Positions 7,891 to 17,189 of a stretch of DNA of 39,607 nucleotides are shown in pieces. Every line of letters begins with the position of its first letter. Within the stretch, counting starts at the first letter, position 1. Location of the stretch: the NCBI GenBank assembly GCA_964492335.1, contig CAZBJX010000021.1, positions 1 through 39,607 of the forward strand. The letters are read 5' to 3'. The DNA comes from JAFGCL01 sp964492335. GTDB taxonomy: Bacteria > Chloroflexota > Dehalococcoidia > UBA2247 > RBG-13-53-26. The position numbers were made by a program, and so were the translations under genes. The notes under the pieces are model-generated. The model saw only the letters and a program-made list of their open reading frames with translations. It was not told where the DNA came from and did no database searches.

Positions 7891-9546
7891 ATGCAAGGAA
7901 GCCAAGGGGGCAAGAGGCCGGCGGCGGCCTACGACGGCCGCGCCTTGAGGGAGATGTTCACCACGGCCACAACCTGGCTCGAGAAGAGCGTGGCGGACAT
8001 CAACGCCCTGAACGTCTTCCCCGTGCCGGACGGGGACTGCGGCACCAACATGCTGCTGACCATGCGCTCCACCCTGGACGAGGCCTATCGCGCCCCCGAC
8101 GGAGATGCCGGCGCGGTGGCCCAGGCCATGGCCCGCGGCGCCCTCATGGGCGCCAGGGGAAACAGCGGCGTCATCCTCTCCCAGATATTCCGCGGCCTGG
8201 CACGGCGGCTGGAAGGCCGCGACTCGTTCAGCGGCCAGGACTTCGCCGACGCCCTGGCCCAGGGATCGACCGTGGCCTACAAGGCGCTGACCCGGCCGGT
8301 GGAAGGGACCATCCTGACGGTAGCCCGGGAGGCCTCGGCCGCGGCCCGCGAAGCCTCGGCCGGGAAGAACGACCTGGTGCCCATCATGGAGGCCACGGTA
8401 GCCGCCGCCCGGGAGTCCGTGGCCAGGACCCCCACGCTCCTGCCCGCGCTGAAGCAGGCCGGCGTGGTGGATGCCGGAGGGCAGGGGCTCTATGTCCTGC
8501 TGGAAGGCGCCCTGCACCACCTGAAGGGAGAGGCCGATATCATCAGGGACCAGCGGCCCCAGGTGGTGCCCAGCGCCATCCCGCTGGTGCCCAGGTCCCC
8601 TCAACTGCTGACCGGGACAGAGGAGCCCTTCGGCTACTGCACCGAGTTCGTCCTGCAGGGACACCGCAAGCTCAACTCGGAGAGGATCAAGAAGGCCCTG
8701 GCCAACGAAGGGCAGTCCCTCATCGTGGCCGGCGACGAGGACCTGGTGCACATACACATCCACACCTTCGATCCGGGCCGTGTCCTGCACAAGGCCGCTT
8801 CCCTGGGAACTCTTCACGAGATCAATATCCAGAACATGGACGACCAGCACAAGGCGTACGCGGAGATGGTCAGCCCCCAGGCGCCGCCGCCCGAGATCGC
8901 CACGGTGGCGGTCGTCTCCGGGGACGGCCTGGGCCAGGTCTTCCGCAGCCTGGGCGCCGGAGCCATCGTGCCCGGCGGGCAGACCATGAATCCCAGCATC
9001 AGGCAGATGCTGCAGGCCGTGGAGTCGGTGCCGCAGCAGCAGGTGATCATTCTCCCCAACAACAAGAACGTCATCCCGGCGGCAAAGCAGGTCCGGCAGC
9101 TGACGGCCAAGAAGGTGCGGGTGGTGCCCACCCGCACCATGCCCCAGGGAGTGGCCGCCATCCTGGCCTTCAACTACGATGCCGACCTGAAGACCAACGC
9201 CTCCCGGATGGCCGGCGCCCTGCCGGCGGTGAAGACCATCGAGGTGACCCGGGCCGTGCGTCCGGCCAGGATCGGCAACGTGAAGATCCTCAGCGGCCAG
9301 GCCATCGCCTTCGTGGACGGCAAGCTGGGGGCCGTGGGCGGCGACCCCGGGCAGGCCCTCCTGGATGTGCTGCAGGGGATGGACACCGCCAGGAGCGAGA
9401 TAGTCACCGTCTACTACGACAAGACCGCCAGGCGCACCGAGGCGGAGGGGGTGGCCGAAGCCATCCGCCAGAAGCTCCCCGGCCTGGAGGTGGAGCTGGT
9501 CTACGGAGGCCAGCCGCACTACAGCTACATCGCGTCCGTGGAATAG
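7891..9546 (+). CDS. DAK2-domain fatty-acid-kinase-like protein (FakA/YloV family)
   Basis: Relatives (FakA) are the ATP-binding subunit that phosphorylates exogenous fatty acids held by a FakB/DegV partner. 551 aa from the ATG at 7891, which has gggag 10 nt upstream; an in-frame TTG at 7849 would add 14 residues. Order: N-terminal DAK2 kinase domain (about 15-200) with NVFPVPDGDCGTNM metal/ATP ligands and GARGNSGVILSQIFRG, a middle domain with the YCTEFVLQG start (about 245-330), and a C-terminal YloV domain with QQVIILPNNKNVIPAAKQ. No FakB gene is in the window. It lies 71 nt before recG, the classical neighbour. Confidence 0.88.
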   Translation: MQGSQGGKRPAAAYDGRALREMFTTATTWLEKSVADINALNVFPVPDGDCGTNMLLTMRSTLDEAYRAPDGDAGAVAQAMARGALMGARGNSGVILSQIFRGLARRLEGRDSFSGQDFADALAQGSTVAYKALTRPVEGTILTVAREASAAAREASAGKNDLVPIMEATVAAARESVARTPTLLPALKQAGVVDAGGQGLYVLLEGALHHLKGEADIIRDQRPQVVPSAIPLVPRSPQLLTGTEEPFGYCTEFVLQGHRKLNSERIKKALANEGQSLIVAGDEDLVHIHIHTFDPGRVLHKAASLGTLHEINIQNMDDQHKAYAEMVSPQAPPPEIATVAVVSGDGLGQVFRSLGAGAIVPGGQTMNPSIRQMLQAVESVPQQQVIILPNNKNVIPAAKQVRQLTAKKVRVVPTRTMPQGVAAILAFNYDADLKTNASRMAGALPAVKTIEVTRAVRPARIGNVKILSGQAIAFVDGKLGAVGGDPGQALLDVLQGMDTARSEIVTVYYDKTARRTEAEGVAEAIRQKLPGLEVELVYGGQPHYSYIASVE

Positions 9547-9617
9547 CGTCCCGGGCATCCAGAGGCGGGGAACACGGCGGACAGCGCTCCCGGACCCCCG
9601 GCCCGGGCCGCCCGGCA

Positions 9618-12275
9618 GTGGCGGAAGAGATCATGGCCTTGAGTGCGCACGATGAGGCGCTGCTGAAGATACTCGACCTCGAGCGGTCCCGGGGCTACGA
9701 CGACACGGCGGTGGTGGGCGGGCTGGACCGCTACCTCCGGGTGTACGTCAGGAAGGCCGGGGAGAGCGGCCAGCCGGCCGCCGCCTCCAGGATGTGCCCG
9801 CCGGGCTTCAGGTATGCCGCCCTGGACATCGGGCAGCGTCGCCAGTGGGCGCAGGAGACGCGCCGCAGCCTGGCCGTGGGGCCTCCCCGGCCGCGCGAGC
9901 CGGGCCGGAAGCCGGGGGCCGGTCCGGCCTCTGCCACGGGACCCCAGACGGTGCCGGCCCGGCAGCCCCCGGGGCCGGCGGCGCCCGCACCCCCGCCACC
10001 GGGCGTATCCCTCGAGTCGCCGGTCAGCGCCATCAAGGGCGTAGGGCCCGCGGTGGCCTCCAGGTTCTCCCGGATGGGAGCCCACACCATCCGGGACATG
10101 CTCTACCTCTTTCCTCACCGCCACATGGACTACGGCCGCCAGAGGCGGGTCTCGGAGCTGGAGGCGGGAGCGGAGCAGACCCTGGTGGCCTCAGTCTGGG
10201 AGGCCCGCCAGGTGAACCTCGGGGGGAGGATAGGCGCGGAGGCCACGGTGGCCGACAGCACAGGCTCCGTGCGGGCGGTGTGGTTCAACCAGCCGTACCT
10301 GGCCCGGCGCTTCCGCACCAACATGCGGCTGGCGCTCTTTGGCAGGGTCGGGATCTACAAGGGCCGCAAGGTATTCGAGTCCCCGGAGTGGGAGATACTG
10401 GGCCCGGAAGGGCTGCCCCACGAAGGGATGCTGGTCCCCGTCTACCCCCTGACGGAGGGGCTGTACCCGCGCTCCATGCGGGCACTGATGAAAGCGGTGG
10501 TCACCGAATGGGCCCCCCGGCTGGAGGACCATCTGCCGCCTGAAGTGCTGCGCCGCTGCGGGCTGATGCCGCTCTCCGAGGCCATCCGGCAGGCCCACTT
10601 CCCCGACTCGACCCAGGGCCGGACCGGGGCCCGCCGCCGGCTGGCTTTCGACGAGCTGCTCCTCATCCAGATAGGGGTGGCGCGCCGCAAGCTGGAGTGG
10701 CAGGGCACCGAGGCCAGCGCCCGGCTCCGCACAGACGACGGCCTCCTGGGCCAGTTCACCGGCAGCCTCCCCTTCCGCTTCACCCCCGCCCAGGAGCGGG
10801 TGCTCCGGGAGATACTCTCCGATGTGAGCCAGGACAGGCCCATGAGCCGCCTGCTCCAGGGAGACGTGGGCAGCGGCAAGACCGTGGTAGCCACCGCCGC
10901 CCTGGTGATGGCGGCCGCCAACGGGTGCCAGGGGGCCCTGATGGCCCCGACGGAGATCCTGGCCGAGCAGCACTTCAGCACCATCGCCGGCCTCCTGTCG
11001 CGCCTGCCGGAGCAGGACGGCAAGGCGCCCGGGCGGCAGGCCGCCCCGGGTCCCTCCGGGCAAGACGAGGTCCCCGCCGGCCGGCGCCGGGCGGGCCGGA
11101 AGGCCGGGGGAAGCCGCACTGCCGCGGCGGACAGCCCCCGGGCGCGAGCTGCGGCAGAGGTCCCCGATGAGAAGGTCTCCGGTGAGGATGACGGGGCCCT
11201 GCTTCAGTTCCCCTCCGTGCCCCCCCACCCCTTCACCATGGCGCTGCTCACCGGCAGCCTCAAGGCGGCCCGGAAACGGCGCATCCAGAGGATGGCCGCC
11301 GAGGGGGCCCTGCACCTGATGGTCGGCACCCATGCCCTGATCCAGAAGGGCGTCGACTTCCAGAAGCTGGGGCTGGCGGTGGTGGATGAGCAGCACCGCT
11401 TCGGCGTGCTCCAGCGCTCCGCCCTGCGGCAGAAGGGGTCCAACCCCCACGTGCTGGTGATGACCGCCACGCCCATACCCCGCACCCTGGCCCTCACGCT
11501 GTACGGTGACCTGGACATCTCGGTCATCGATGAGATGCCGCCGGGGCGGGTGGCCATCCAGACGAAGTGGCTGGAGCCCCACCGGCGGCAGGCGGCCTAC
11601 GACTTCGTCCGGCGCCAGGCCGGCGAAGGCCGGCAGGCATTCATAGTCTGCCCTCTCATCGAGGAGTCGGAGAGCATCGAGGCGAAGGCCGCGGTGGTGG
11701 AGTACGAGAGGCTGTCCCGGGAGGTCTTCCCCGACCTGCGGCTGGGCCTGCTGCACGGGCGCATGCCGCCCGCCGACAAGGAAGCGGTGATGAGGAGCTT
11801 CAAGGACCGGGAGCTGGACATCCTGGTGTCCACCCCTGTGGTGGAGGTGGGCATCGACGTGCCCAACGCGGTGGTGATGCTGATAGAGGGCGCCGACCGG
11901 TTCGGCCTGTCGCAGCTGCACCAGTTCCGGGGGCGGGTGGGCCGGGGAGAGCACAAGAGCTACTGCCTGCTGCTGGCCGAGTCCCCTTCATTTGATGCCC
12001 GGGAGCGCCTGAAGATCATAGAGCGCACCAGCGACGGCTTCCGCCTGGCGGAGGAGGACCTGCGGCTCCGGGGGCCGGGGGAGTTCTTCGGCACCCAGCA
12101 GAGCGGCCTGCCCGACCTGCGCATGGCCCGGTTGTCAGACGTGGCCCTCCTGGAGGCGGCCCGCGGCGAGGCCATGCGCCTGGTGGAGGGCGACCCCGGG
12201 CTCCAGCGGCCGGAGCACCGCCTCCTGGCCAAAGAGGTGGCCCGGGTCTGGCACGCGGGCCCCGAGGCCGGGTAG
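9618..12275 (+). CDS. recG: ATP-dependent DNA helicase RecG
   Basis: Remodels stalled replication forks and branched DNA. 885 aa, longer than the usual 680-780. About 130 extra N-terminal residues, ending in a proline/alanine-rich linker, precede the wedge OB domain, which starts at SAIKGVGPAVASRFSRMG. Helicase motifs: Walker A GDVGSGKT (415-422), APTEILAEQH, DEQHRFG (590-596), MTATPIPRTLALTLYGD, then GLLHGRMPP, VGIDVPNA and QLHQFRGRVGRG. Between APTEILAEQH and LLTGSLK there is a charged, low-complexity insert at about residues 465-535. The start could be the GTG at 9618 or the ATG at 9633; the latter has ggaag upstream. Probably transcribed with the FakA-like gene. Confidence 0.95.
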   Translation: MAEEIMALSAHDEALLKILDLERSRGYDDTAVVGGLDRYLRVYVRKAGESGQPAAASRMCPPGFRYAALDIGQRRQWAQETRRSLAVGPPRPREPGRKPGAGPASATGPQTVPARQPPGPAAPAPPPPGVSLESPVSAIKGVGPAVASRFSRMGAHTIRDMLYLFPHRHMDYGRQRRVSELEAGAEQTLVASVWEARQVNLGGRIGAEATVADSTGSVRAVWFNQPYLARRFRTNMRLALFGRVGIYKGRKVFESPEWEILGPEGLPHEGMLVPVYPLTEGLYPRSMRALMKAVVTEWAPRLEDHLPPEVLRRCGLMPLSEAIRQAHFPDSTQGRTGARRRLAFDELLLIQIGVARRKLEWQGTEASARLRTDDGLLGQFTGSLPFRFTPAQERVLREILSDVSQDRPMSRLLQGDVGSGKTVVATAALVMAAANGCQGALMAPTEILAEQHFSTIAGLLSRLPEQDGKAPGRQAAPGPSGQDEVPAGRRRAGRKAGGSRTAAADSPRARAAAEVPDEKVSGEDDGALLQFPSVPPHPFTMALLTGSLKAARKRRIQRMAAEGALHLMVGTHALIQKGVDFQKLGLAVVDEQHRFGVLQRSALRQKGSNPHVLVMTATPIPRTLALTLYGDLDISVIDEMPPGRVAIQTKWLEPHRRQAAYDFVRRQAGEGRQAFIVCPLIEESESIEAKAAVVEYERLSREVFPDLRLGLLHGRMPPADKEAVMRSFKDRELDILVSTPVVEVGIDVPNAVVMLIEGADRFGLSQLHQFRGRVGRGEHKSYCLLLAESPSFDARERLKIIERTSDGFRLAEEDLRLRGPGEFFGTQQSGLPDLRMARLSDVALLEAARGEAMRLVEGDPGLQRPEHRLLAKEVARVWHAGPEAG

Positions 12276-12309
12276 GTCCGGCGGCCGGGGCCGACGTCAA
12301 GCCCCCCGC

Positions 12310-12338
12310 GTGAACCCGGGCTCCACAATCTGTATACT
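12310..12338 (+). promoter_or_regulatory. Promoter for argS with near-zero leader
   Basis: GTGAAC (12310-12315), 17 nt, TATACT (12333-12338). The -10 is 5/6, the -35 only 3/6. The predicted start near 12345 is about 2 nt before the argS ATG at 12347, and there is no Shine-Dalgarno sequence. Confidence 0.5.
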
Positions 12339-12346
12339 TAAAGACG

Positions 12347-14005
12347 ATGGTCAGACACAGGATCATCCGCCTGCTGGAGGACGCGGTGGCCGAGGCCCAA
12401 GCGCAGGGCCTGCTGCCGCAGGCGGACTTGCCCGAGATCATGCTGGAGCGCCCCCAGAACCCCGGCCACGGTGACTACGCCAGCAACTTCCCCATGAAGC
12501 TGGCCCGGGTGGCCCGGGCCAACCCCATGGCCCTGGCCGAGAGGCTTGTCCCGCTCATCCGGCCCATCCCGGAGCTGGAGAAGGCAGAGGCCGCCCGCCC
12601 CGGCTTCATCAACTTCACCCTGAGCAGCGGCTGGCTGGCGCGCCAGGTCGACACCATACTCAGGGGGCCGGAGCGCTTCGGCGCCATCGAGCTGGGCCAC
12701 GGAGAGAAGGTGCAGCTTGAGTTCGTCAGCGTCAACCCCACCGGGCCGCTGCACGTGGGGCACGGGCGGGGCGCCATCATGGGCGACACGCTGGCCAACA
12801 TCCTGGCCGCGGCCGGCTACCGGGTGGAGAGGGAGTACTACGTCAACGATGCCGGCGGCCAGGTCAACGCCTTCTACCGCTCTCTGTACGCCCGCTACCG
12901 CGAGGCCCTGGGCCACCCGACCGAGGTCCCGCAGGACGGCTATCACGGCCTCTACCTGGTCGACATGGCCAGGGAGATCGTTGCCGAGCAGGGGGACCGC
13001 TTCCTCGGCCTGCCCGAGCCCGAGGCCGTGGCCGGGATCGGGGGCATCGGGCTGGCCAGGGTGATGGACCTCATCCGGGCCGACCTCTCGATGATCGGCG
13101 TGCGTTTCGATGTCTGGTTCTCCGAGAAGCAGCTCTACGACAACGGGCAGTACGAGAAGGCCATGTCCATCCTGCGGGAGGGGGGTCACGTGGTGGAGAG
13201 AGAAGGGGCGGTGTGGTTCGCCTCCTCCGACCTGGGCGAGGACAAGGACAACGTCCTGGTGCGCACCACCGGGGTGCCCACCTACTTCGCCTCGGATGTG
13301 GCCTACCACTACAACAAGCTCGTGGAGCGCCGCTTCGACCGGGTGATCAACATCTGGGGCGCCGACCACCAGGGTCACGTGGCCCGCATGAAGGCCGTGC
13401 TGGGGGCGCTGGGCATCGACCCGGCCAGGATGGACATCCTGATCACCCAGCTGGTGATGCTCAAGCGGGGCAATGTGGAGGTGAAGATCTCAAAGCGCAG
13501 CGGCGACCTGGTCACGCTGCGCGAGCTGGTGGAGGAGGTGGGCGCGGACGCCTGCCGGTTCGTGTTCCTGTCGCGCTCGGCGGACAGCCAGATGGACTTC
13601 GACATCGAACTGGCCAAGAAGGAGTCGGCGGACAACCCGGTCTACTACGTGCAGTATGCCCATGCCCGCATCTCCAGCATCCTGCGCCTGGCCCGGGAGA
13701 AGGGCATCGACTACAGCCGGGGGGAGGTGGCCCTGCTGACCACCCAGGCTGAGATGGACTTCATCCGCAAGATGATGCAGCTGCCCGAGGTAGTGGAGGC
13801 GGTGGCCACCAGGCTGGAGCCGCACCACCTTCCCCACTACGCCATGGACCTGGCCACGGCCTTCCACGCCTTCTACAAGCAGTGCCGGGTGGTGTCCGAG
13901 GACGCGGAGATGACGCAGGCGCGCCTGAAGCTGGTGGACGCCGCCCGGATCGCCTTCGCCCGCACCCTGTCCTTCATGGGCATGACCGTCCCCGAGCGGA
14001 TGTAG
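12347..14005 (+). CDS. argS: Arginyl-tRNA synthetase
   Basis: Class I synthetase charging tRNA-Arg. 552 aa, typical. Order: ArgRS N-terminal domain (about 1-95, with NPGHGDYASNF), HIGH-type motif in NPTGPLHVGHGRGA, Rossmann catalytic domain with NIWGADHQGHVARMKA, a KMSK-type loop written ISKRSGDLVTL, and the C-terminal anticodon-binding DALR helical domain ending FMGMTVPERM. The ATG at 12347 has no good RBS; see the promoter entry. It lies 71 nt downstream of recG. Its place beside the arginine genes may be coincidental or reflect shared arginine supply. Confidence 0.95.
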   Translation: MVRHRIIRLLEDAVAEAQAQGLLPQADLPEIMLERPQNPGHGDYASNFPMKLARVARANPMALAERLVPLIRPIPELEKAEAARPGFINFTLSSGWLARQVDTILRGPERFGAIELGHGEKVQLEFVSVNPTGPLHVGHGRGAIMGDTLANILAAAGYRVEREYYVNDAGGQVNAFYRSLYARYREALGHPTEVPQDGYHGLYLVDMAREIVAEQGDRFLGLPEPEAVAGIGGIGLARVMDLIRADLSMIGVRFDVWFSEKQLYDNGQYEKAMSILREGGHVVEREGAVWFASSDLGEDKDNVLVRTTGVPTYFASDVAYHYNKLVERRFDRVINIWGADHQGHVARMKAVLGALGIDPARMDILITQLVMLKRGNVEVKISKRSGDLVTLRELVEEVGADACRFVFLSRSADSQMDFDIELAKKESADNPVYYVQYAHARISSILRLAREKGIDYSRGEVALLTTQAEMDFIRKMMQLPEVVEAVATRLEPHHLPHYAMDLATAFHAFYKQCRVVSEDAEMTQARLKLVDAARIAFARTLSFMGMTVPERM

Positions 14006-14014
14006 GGCGCCGGC

Positions 14015-14032
14015 CCCGGCGCTGGCGCCGGG
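14015..14032. terminator. Hairpin between convergent argS and rsgA
   Basis: CCCGGCGC-TG-GCGCCGGG, a perfect 8-bp inverted repeat (loop in practice 4 nt) in the 38-nt gap between two convergent genes. There is no T-run on either side, so it is at best a factor-assisted or weak bidirectional terminator. Confidence 0.38.
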
Positions 14033-14043
14033 CGCTGCGGCCG

Positions 14044-15108
14044 CTACTTCTTCTTCTGCTGCTTGGTGACCGTCTTGACCATCTGCCCGAACCTCCGGTC
14101 CTTGCGCCGCTTCTCCAGATAAGACATCTCGTGGTACTCGGACTCCTTGAGCAGCTTCAGGTAGCTGTGATAGCGCCCTTCGGAGAGGTCACCCCTCTCA
14201 ATCGCCGCCAGGAGCGAGCAGCCCGGCTCGTTAGTGTGGGTGCAGTTGGTGAAGCGGCACCCGTTGGACATCTCAACGATATCCGAGAAGCTCTCCTCGA
14301 TGGCCTCGCTGACGGCGATATTGCCCAACTCCCTCATTCCCGGGGTGTCGATCAGCATGGCCCCGCTGTCCAGCACGATCAGCTGCCGGCGCGCCGTGGT
14401 GTGCCTCCCCCTGCCGTCGGTGGCCCGCACCGTGTTGGTGGCCATCAGGGCCCGGCCCACCAGGCGGTTGAGCAGCGTGCTCTTGCCGACCCCCGAGGAG
14501 CCCATTAGGCAGTAGGTCCTGCCCTTCTCCAGCAGCCGCCCCACCTCGTCCAGTCCGGCGCCGGTCTGGCTGCTGAAGGCCATGGTCAGGCAGCCCGCCT
14601 TCGACTCCCTCACCGCCGCCACCATGCCCTCCAGGCCCCCGGGGCTGACCAGATCGCTCTTGCTCAGAAGGAGCACGGCCTCGATGCCGCCCTCCCTGGC
14701 CATGACCAGGTACCGCTCCAGGCGGCGCAGGCTGAAGTCGACATCGCACGACTGGACGATGAAGGCCACATCGATATTGGAGGCGATCATCTGGTACTCG
14801 ATGTCGCGGCCCGCCGCCTTGCGCCGCAGGGCCGTCTTCCGGGGGAAGAGCCCGTCGATGATGGCGAAGGTGGCGTCGTTGAGGTAGCGGACCAGGGCCC
14901 AGTCCCCCACGGCGGGCAGCTCGAGGCTGGACCCGGCCGAGTACCGGAAGGCCCCGGTGAGCTCCGCCAGGACCTCGCTGCTCTCATTCCGGATGAGGTA
15001 GTTGTCCCGGTTGACCGCAGTTACCCGGGCCACGCTGCAGTCAGGCTTCTGCTGCCCTTCCCGCTTCTCCAGGAACCACCGGTCGAAACCAAGATCGCTC
15101 AGATGCAT
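14044..15108 (-). CDS. rsgA: Ribosome biogenesis GTPase RsgA
   Basis: GTPase that checks and matures the 30S subunit. 354 aa. Circularly permuted motif order is visible: G4-like SKSDL, then G1 GSSGVGKSTL, a T-rich switch region (RHTTARRQ), and G3 DTPGM. An N-terminal OB domain (about 25-105) precedes it, and a C-terminal zinc module follows with GCRFTNCTHTNEPGC. The lysine-rich C-terminus suits rRNA binding. No clear RBS precedes the ATG at 15108. It stands alone, transcribed from its own promoter. Confidence 0.95.
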   Translation of the reverse strand: MHLSDLGFDRWFLEKREGQQKPDCSVARVTAVNRDNYLIRNESSEVLAELTGAFRYSAGSSLELPAVGDWALVRYLNDATFAIIDGLFPRKTALRRKAAGRDIEYQMIASNIDVAFIVQSCDVDFSLRRLERYLVMAREGGIEAVLLLSKSDLVSPGGLEGMVAAVRESKAGCLTMAFSSQTGAGLDEVGRLLEKGRTYCLMGSSGVGKSTLLNRLVGRALMATNTVRATDGRGRHTTARRQLIVLDSGAMLIDTPGMRELGNIAVSEAIEESFSDIVEMSNGCRFTNCTHTNEPGCSLLAAIERGDLSEGRYHSYLKLLKESEYHEMSYLEKRRKDRRFGQMVKTVTKQQKKK

Positions 15109-15163
15109 GCGCTAGTGATGTCCGATATGCTGGCAGGCGCCGACATGGCACCGGCCTGTCTGA

Positions 15164-15192
15164 ATTGTATGTTCAGAAGGGCGGGGCGTCAA
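15164..15192 (-). promoter_or_regulatory. Strong promoter for rsgA
   Basis: Reading the minus strand: TTGACG (15192-15187), 17 nt, TACAAT (15169-15164). Both boxes are 5/6 with ideal spacing. The expected start near 15157 gives a leader of about 49 nt. Confidence 0.72.
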
Positions 15193-15453
15193 CAGACCGG
15201 CACCACGAAGCATCTCGCCATCGTCCGGCCGGGAAGCCGGGCGGGAGCCAGTCAGGGCCGCGGAGGCCCTAGCAGCAGGGCCGGCGGGGTTGAATCCACA
15301 GCCGGTGCTGCACTGAGCACGGCAACGGAACACCGCTCTGCGTCTTCCGTGTCTTCAACGCCACGCGCGACCAAGTCGGGCCGGAGCCTGGACTGCTGAC
15401 CTCCCGGTCAGCCGCGGACCCCGGCTTGCGTCTGGTGATATTCATGCACCCCC
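15193..15453. other. Non-coding stretch with one hairpin
   Basis: No convincing gene on either strand. The only structure seen is a perfect 7-bp hairpin with a 4-nt loop at 15395-15412 (GCTGACC/GGTCAGC), about 40 nt beyond the end of the next minus-strand gene. It could be that gene's terminator, but lacks a T-run. Confidence 0.35.
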
Positions 15454-15732
15454 CTAGTTCGTGCTGTCCCTGATCCTGCCCTGCAACGGGTTGAACAGGT
15501 ACCGAGCCTGGAGCTCCCCCTTCTCAATCAGTATGGGAGGCCCCCACGACAGCAGTATCATGCCCAGCGTCGCCAGAACGGAATCCGGGGATTGGGTCAT
15601 GTCGACCTGGCACCACAGCAGCCCATCGTCGGTGCAGGTGGTCCTGATCCTGCGGGCGTGCACCAGATCCTGGACGCATTTGGAGATCATCTGCCTTCTC
15701 GACGGACGGATCCACGATTCCAGCCCTCTCAT
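15454..15732 (-). CDS. Small hypothetical protein
   Basis: 92 aa, not recognised. Codon choice is GC-rich at third positions like the neighbours, which argues for a real gene rather than a chance frame. A run of G (ggggggcgcc) before the ATG could serve as RBS. There is a mildly hydrophobic middle (SVLATLGMILLSWGPPILIE, about 53-72) and a basic N-terminus, with three cysteines and no metal motif. It is flanked by non-coding DNA on both sides, so its context gives no clue. Confidence 0.48.
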   Translation of the reverse strand: MRGLESWIRPSRRQMISKCVQDLVHARRIRTTCTDDGLLWCQVDMTQSPDSVLATLGMILLSWGPPILIEKGELQARYLFNPLQGRIRDSTN

Positions 15733-15916
15733 TGGCGCCCCCCCTTCTACAATGCATAACCGGCTATAAGCGCGACGGGCTCACGGTCGATTATGGCAGC
15801 CGTCCGGCCCGCAGGCTATCGGCACTAATACGCGATGGGGTATTACGCAGAATACCTATTCGTTATGGACTCTCGTAGTCGATAGTATGGCGGGAGAGGG
15901 GCGGCGGGGCGACCGG

Positions 15917-16762
15917 CTACCGGAAGCCGATCTCGCGTTTGGAGTGGCCGGTGTTGAGGTCTATCCAGGCGCAATGGACCTGGGCCCGGGCCACCAGGCC
16001 GCCACCCCCCGCGCGGCGTATGACGCAGTGCCGCAGGGCCGTGGCGCGCCCGGCATCGGCATACCAGGTGGCGATGTCCAGATCGTCCCCCATCCCGACG
16101 GTCTGGCGGTACTCTATGCGGTGCCGCCGGGTGAGGATGGCCGAGTGCTCCTCGGTCATGCGCTCCGCGGACCAGCCGTGCGCTTCCGCCAGTCGCACCC
16201 CCGCCTCTTCCACGTAGGCCAGGTAGACGGCATTGTTGACGTGCCACATCATGTCGATGTCGCGCCACTCCACCTGCCTGGCGATGGTGAAGACATCCGG
16301 CGGGGCATCCGGCGATGCCGGGAAGCGCTCCCGGGGGGGCGCCGCCTCCAGGGGCCCGTCAGGGGAGAAGGCCGCCTGCATCTCGGCCGGCACCACCGCC
16401 GGCTGAAGAGTCCGGGCGTCGACCCAGACCCAGTCGGTGACCGCCGTGGCGGCCGTCCCGCCCGTGTCCGGCAGGGTGAACTCGTACGCCCGCCGCGAGC
16501 GAGAGCGGCGGAAGTCCAGGACCCAGGTCTTCAGGGACACCCGGTCGCCATAGCGGATGGGCTTGAGGTACCTGACGTCGGTCTCCCTCACCAGCCAGAC
16601 GTGGCCCAGCTGGCGGTACCGCGCCCAGTCGTAGCCCGCCGCCGCCGAAGCGGCAAAGGCCGCCTCCTGCATCCAGCGGAAGTAGCTCGTGCTGGAGAGG
16701 TGCCCCAGCGCGTTGCACTCCCAGTAGCGCACCGGGAAGGTCTCGCGATGGACCACGCTCAC
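15917..16762 (-). CDS. Double-hotdog acyl-CoA thioesterase-like protein
   Basis: 281 aa with two 4HBT (hotdog) domains. Domain 1 (about 4-130) opens ETFPVRYWECNALGHLSS; domain 2 (about 160-281) opens QVEWRDIDMMWHVNNAVYLAY, the typical D-x-x-x-H-V/L-N-N thioesterase motif. In domain 1 that aspartate is replaced (YWECNALGHLSS has E-C-N-A), so only the second half may be catalytic, as in plant-type acyl-ACP thioesterases with duplicated folds. Probable reaction: hydrolysis of an acyl-CoA or acyl-ACP. I chose the GTG at 16762, 2 nt after the stop of the upstream SnoaL-like gene, implying translational coupling. Last gene of a five-gene minus-strand operon. Confidence 0.82.
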   Translation of the reverse strand: MSVVHRETFPVRYWECNALGHLSSTSYFRWMQEAAFAASAAAGYDWARYRQLGHVWLVRETDVRYLKPIRYGDRVSLKTWVLDFRRSRSRRAYEFTLPDTGGTAATAVTDWVWVDARTLQPAVVPAEMQAAFSPDGPLEAAPPRERFPASPDAPPDVFTIARQVEWRDIDMMWHVNNAVYLAYVEEAGVRLAEAHGWSAERMTEEHSAILTRRHRIEYRQTVGMGDDLDIATWYADAGRATALRHCVIRRAGGGGLVARAQVHCAWIDLNTGHSKREIGFR

Positions 16763-16764
16763 CG

Positions 16765-17163
16765 CTACCGGGGTCCCCCATGCATGCCGATCAGGAGCCA
16801 GGCGCCGTCCTTCTTGAGGTAGACCTCGGTCCAGCGGCCTTCCTCCTTCTCCTGTTTGCCCTTGGGCAGGGCCACCTCGGCCTCGAAGCTGTAGTGGACC
16901 ACGCCCACGACGCCTTCGCAGACCTCCACCCGCATCGGGTAGAGGCGGAAGGCCGTGATCGGAGGGTCCGTCTCGGCCGCTTTGAGGGGCAGGTCCCGGC
17001 CGTGGGGCAGTGGGCTGCCGGCCACCCACCCGGTGTACTGGGGATGTATGGCCGCCCCGATGGCGGCGATGTCCTTCCGCTGCAGCAGCTGCCAGATCTC
17101 CCGGACCCTGTCCCAGAGCTCCTGCTGCTGGGGCGATAGCGGCTGGTCTGATTCGATGCGCAC
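16765..17163 (-). CDS. SnoaL/NTF2-fold protein (DUF4440-like)
   Basis: 132 aa. The helix LWDRVREIWQLLQRKDIAAI, then a beta-rich half ending WTEVYLKKDGAWLLIGMHGG, is the pattern of SnoaL/DUF4440 proteins. These are small cone-shaped NTF2 folds that bind or isomerise hydrophobic ligands. The function here cannot be named. The start is a GTG at 17163, chosen for the aaaggggg sequence 6 nt upstream; upstream in-frame sequence up to 17388 is antisense-like and not protein-like. It lies 26 nt after the deacetylase gene and 2 nt before the thioesterase. Confidence 0.72.
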   Translation of the reverse strand: MRIESDQPLSPQQQELWDRVREIWQLLQRKDIAAIGAAIHPQYTGWVAGSPLPHGRDLPLKAAETDPPITAFRLYPMRVEVCEGVVGVVHYSFEAEVALPKGKQEKEEGRWTEVYLKKDGAWLLIGMHGGPR

Positions 17164-17189
17164 CGTGTTCCCCCTTTCGCCTCGGAGCC

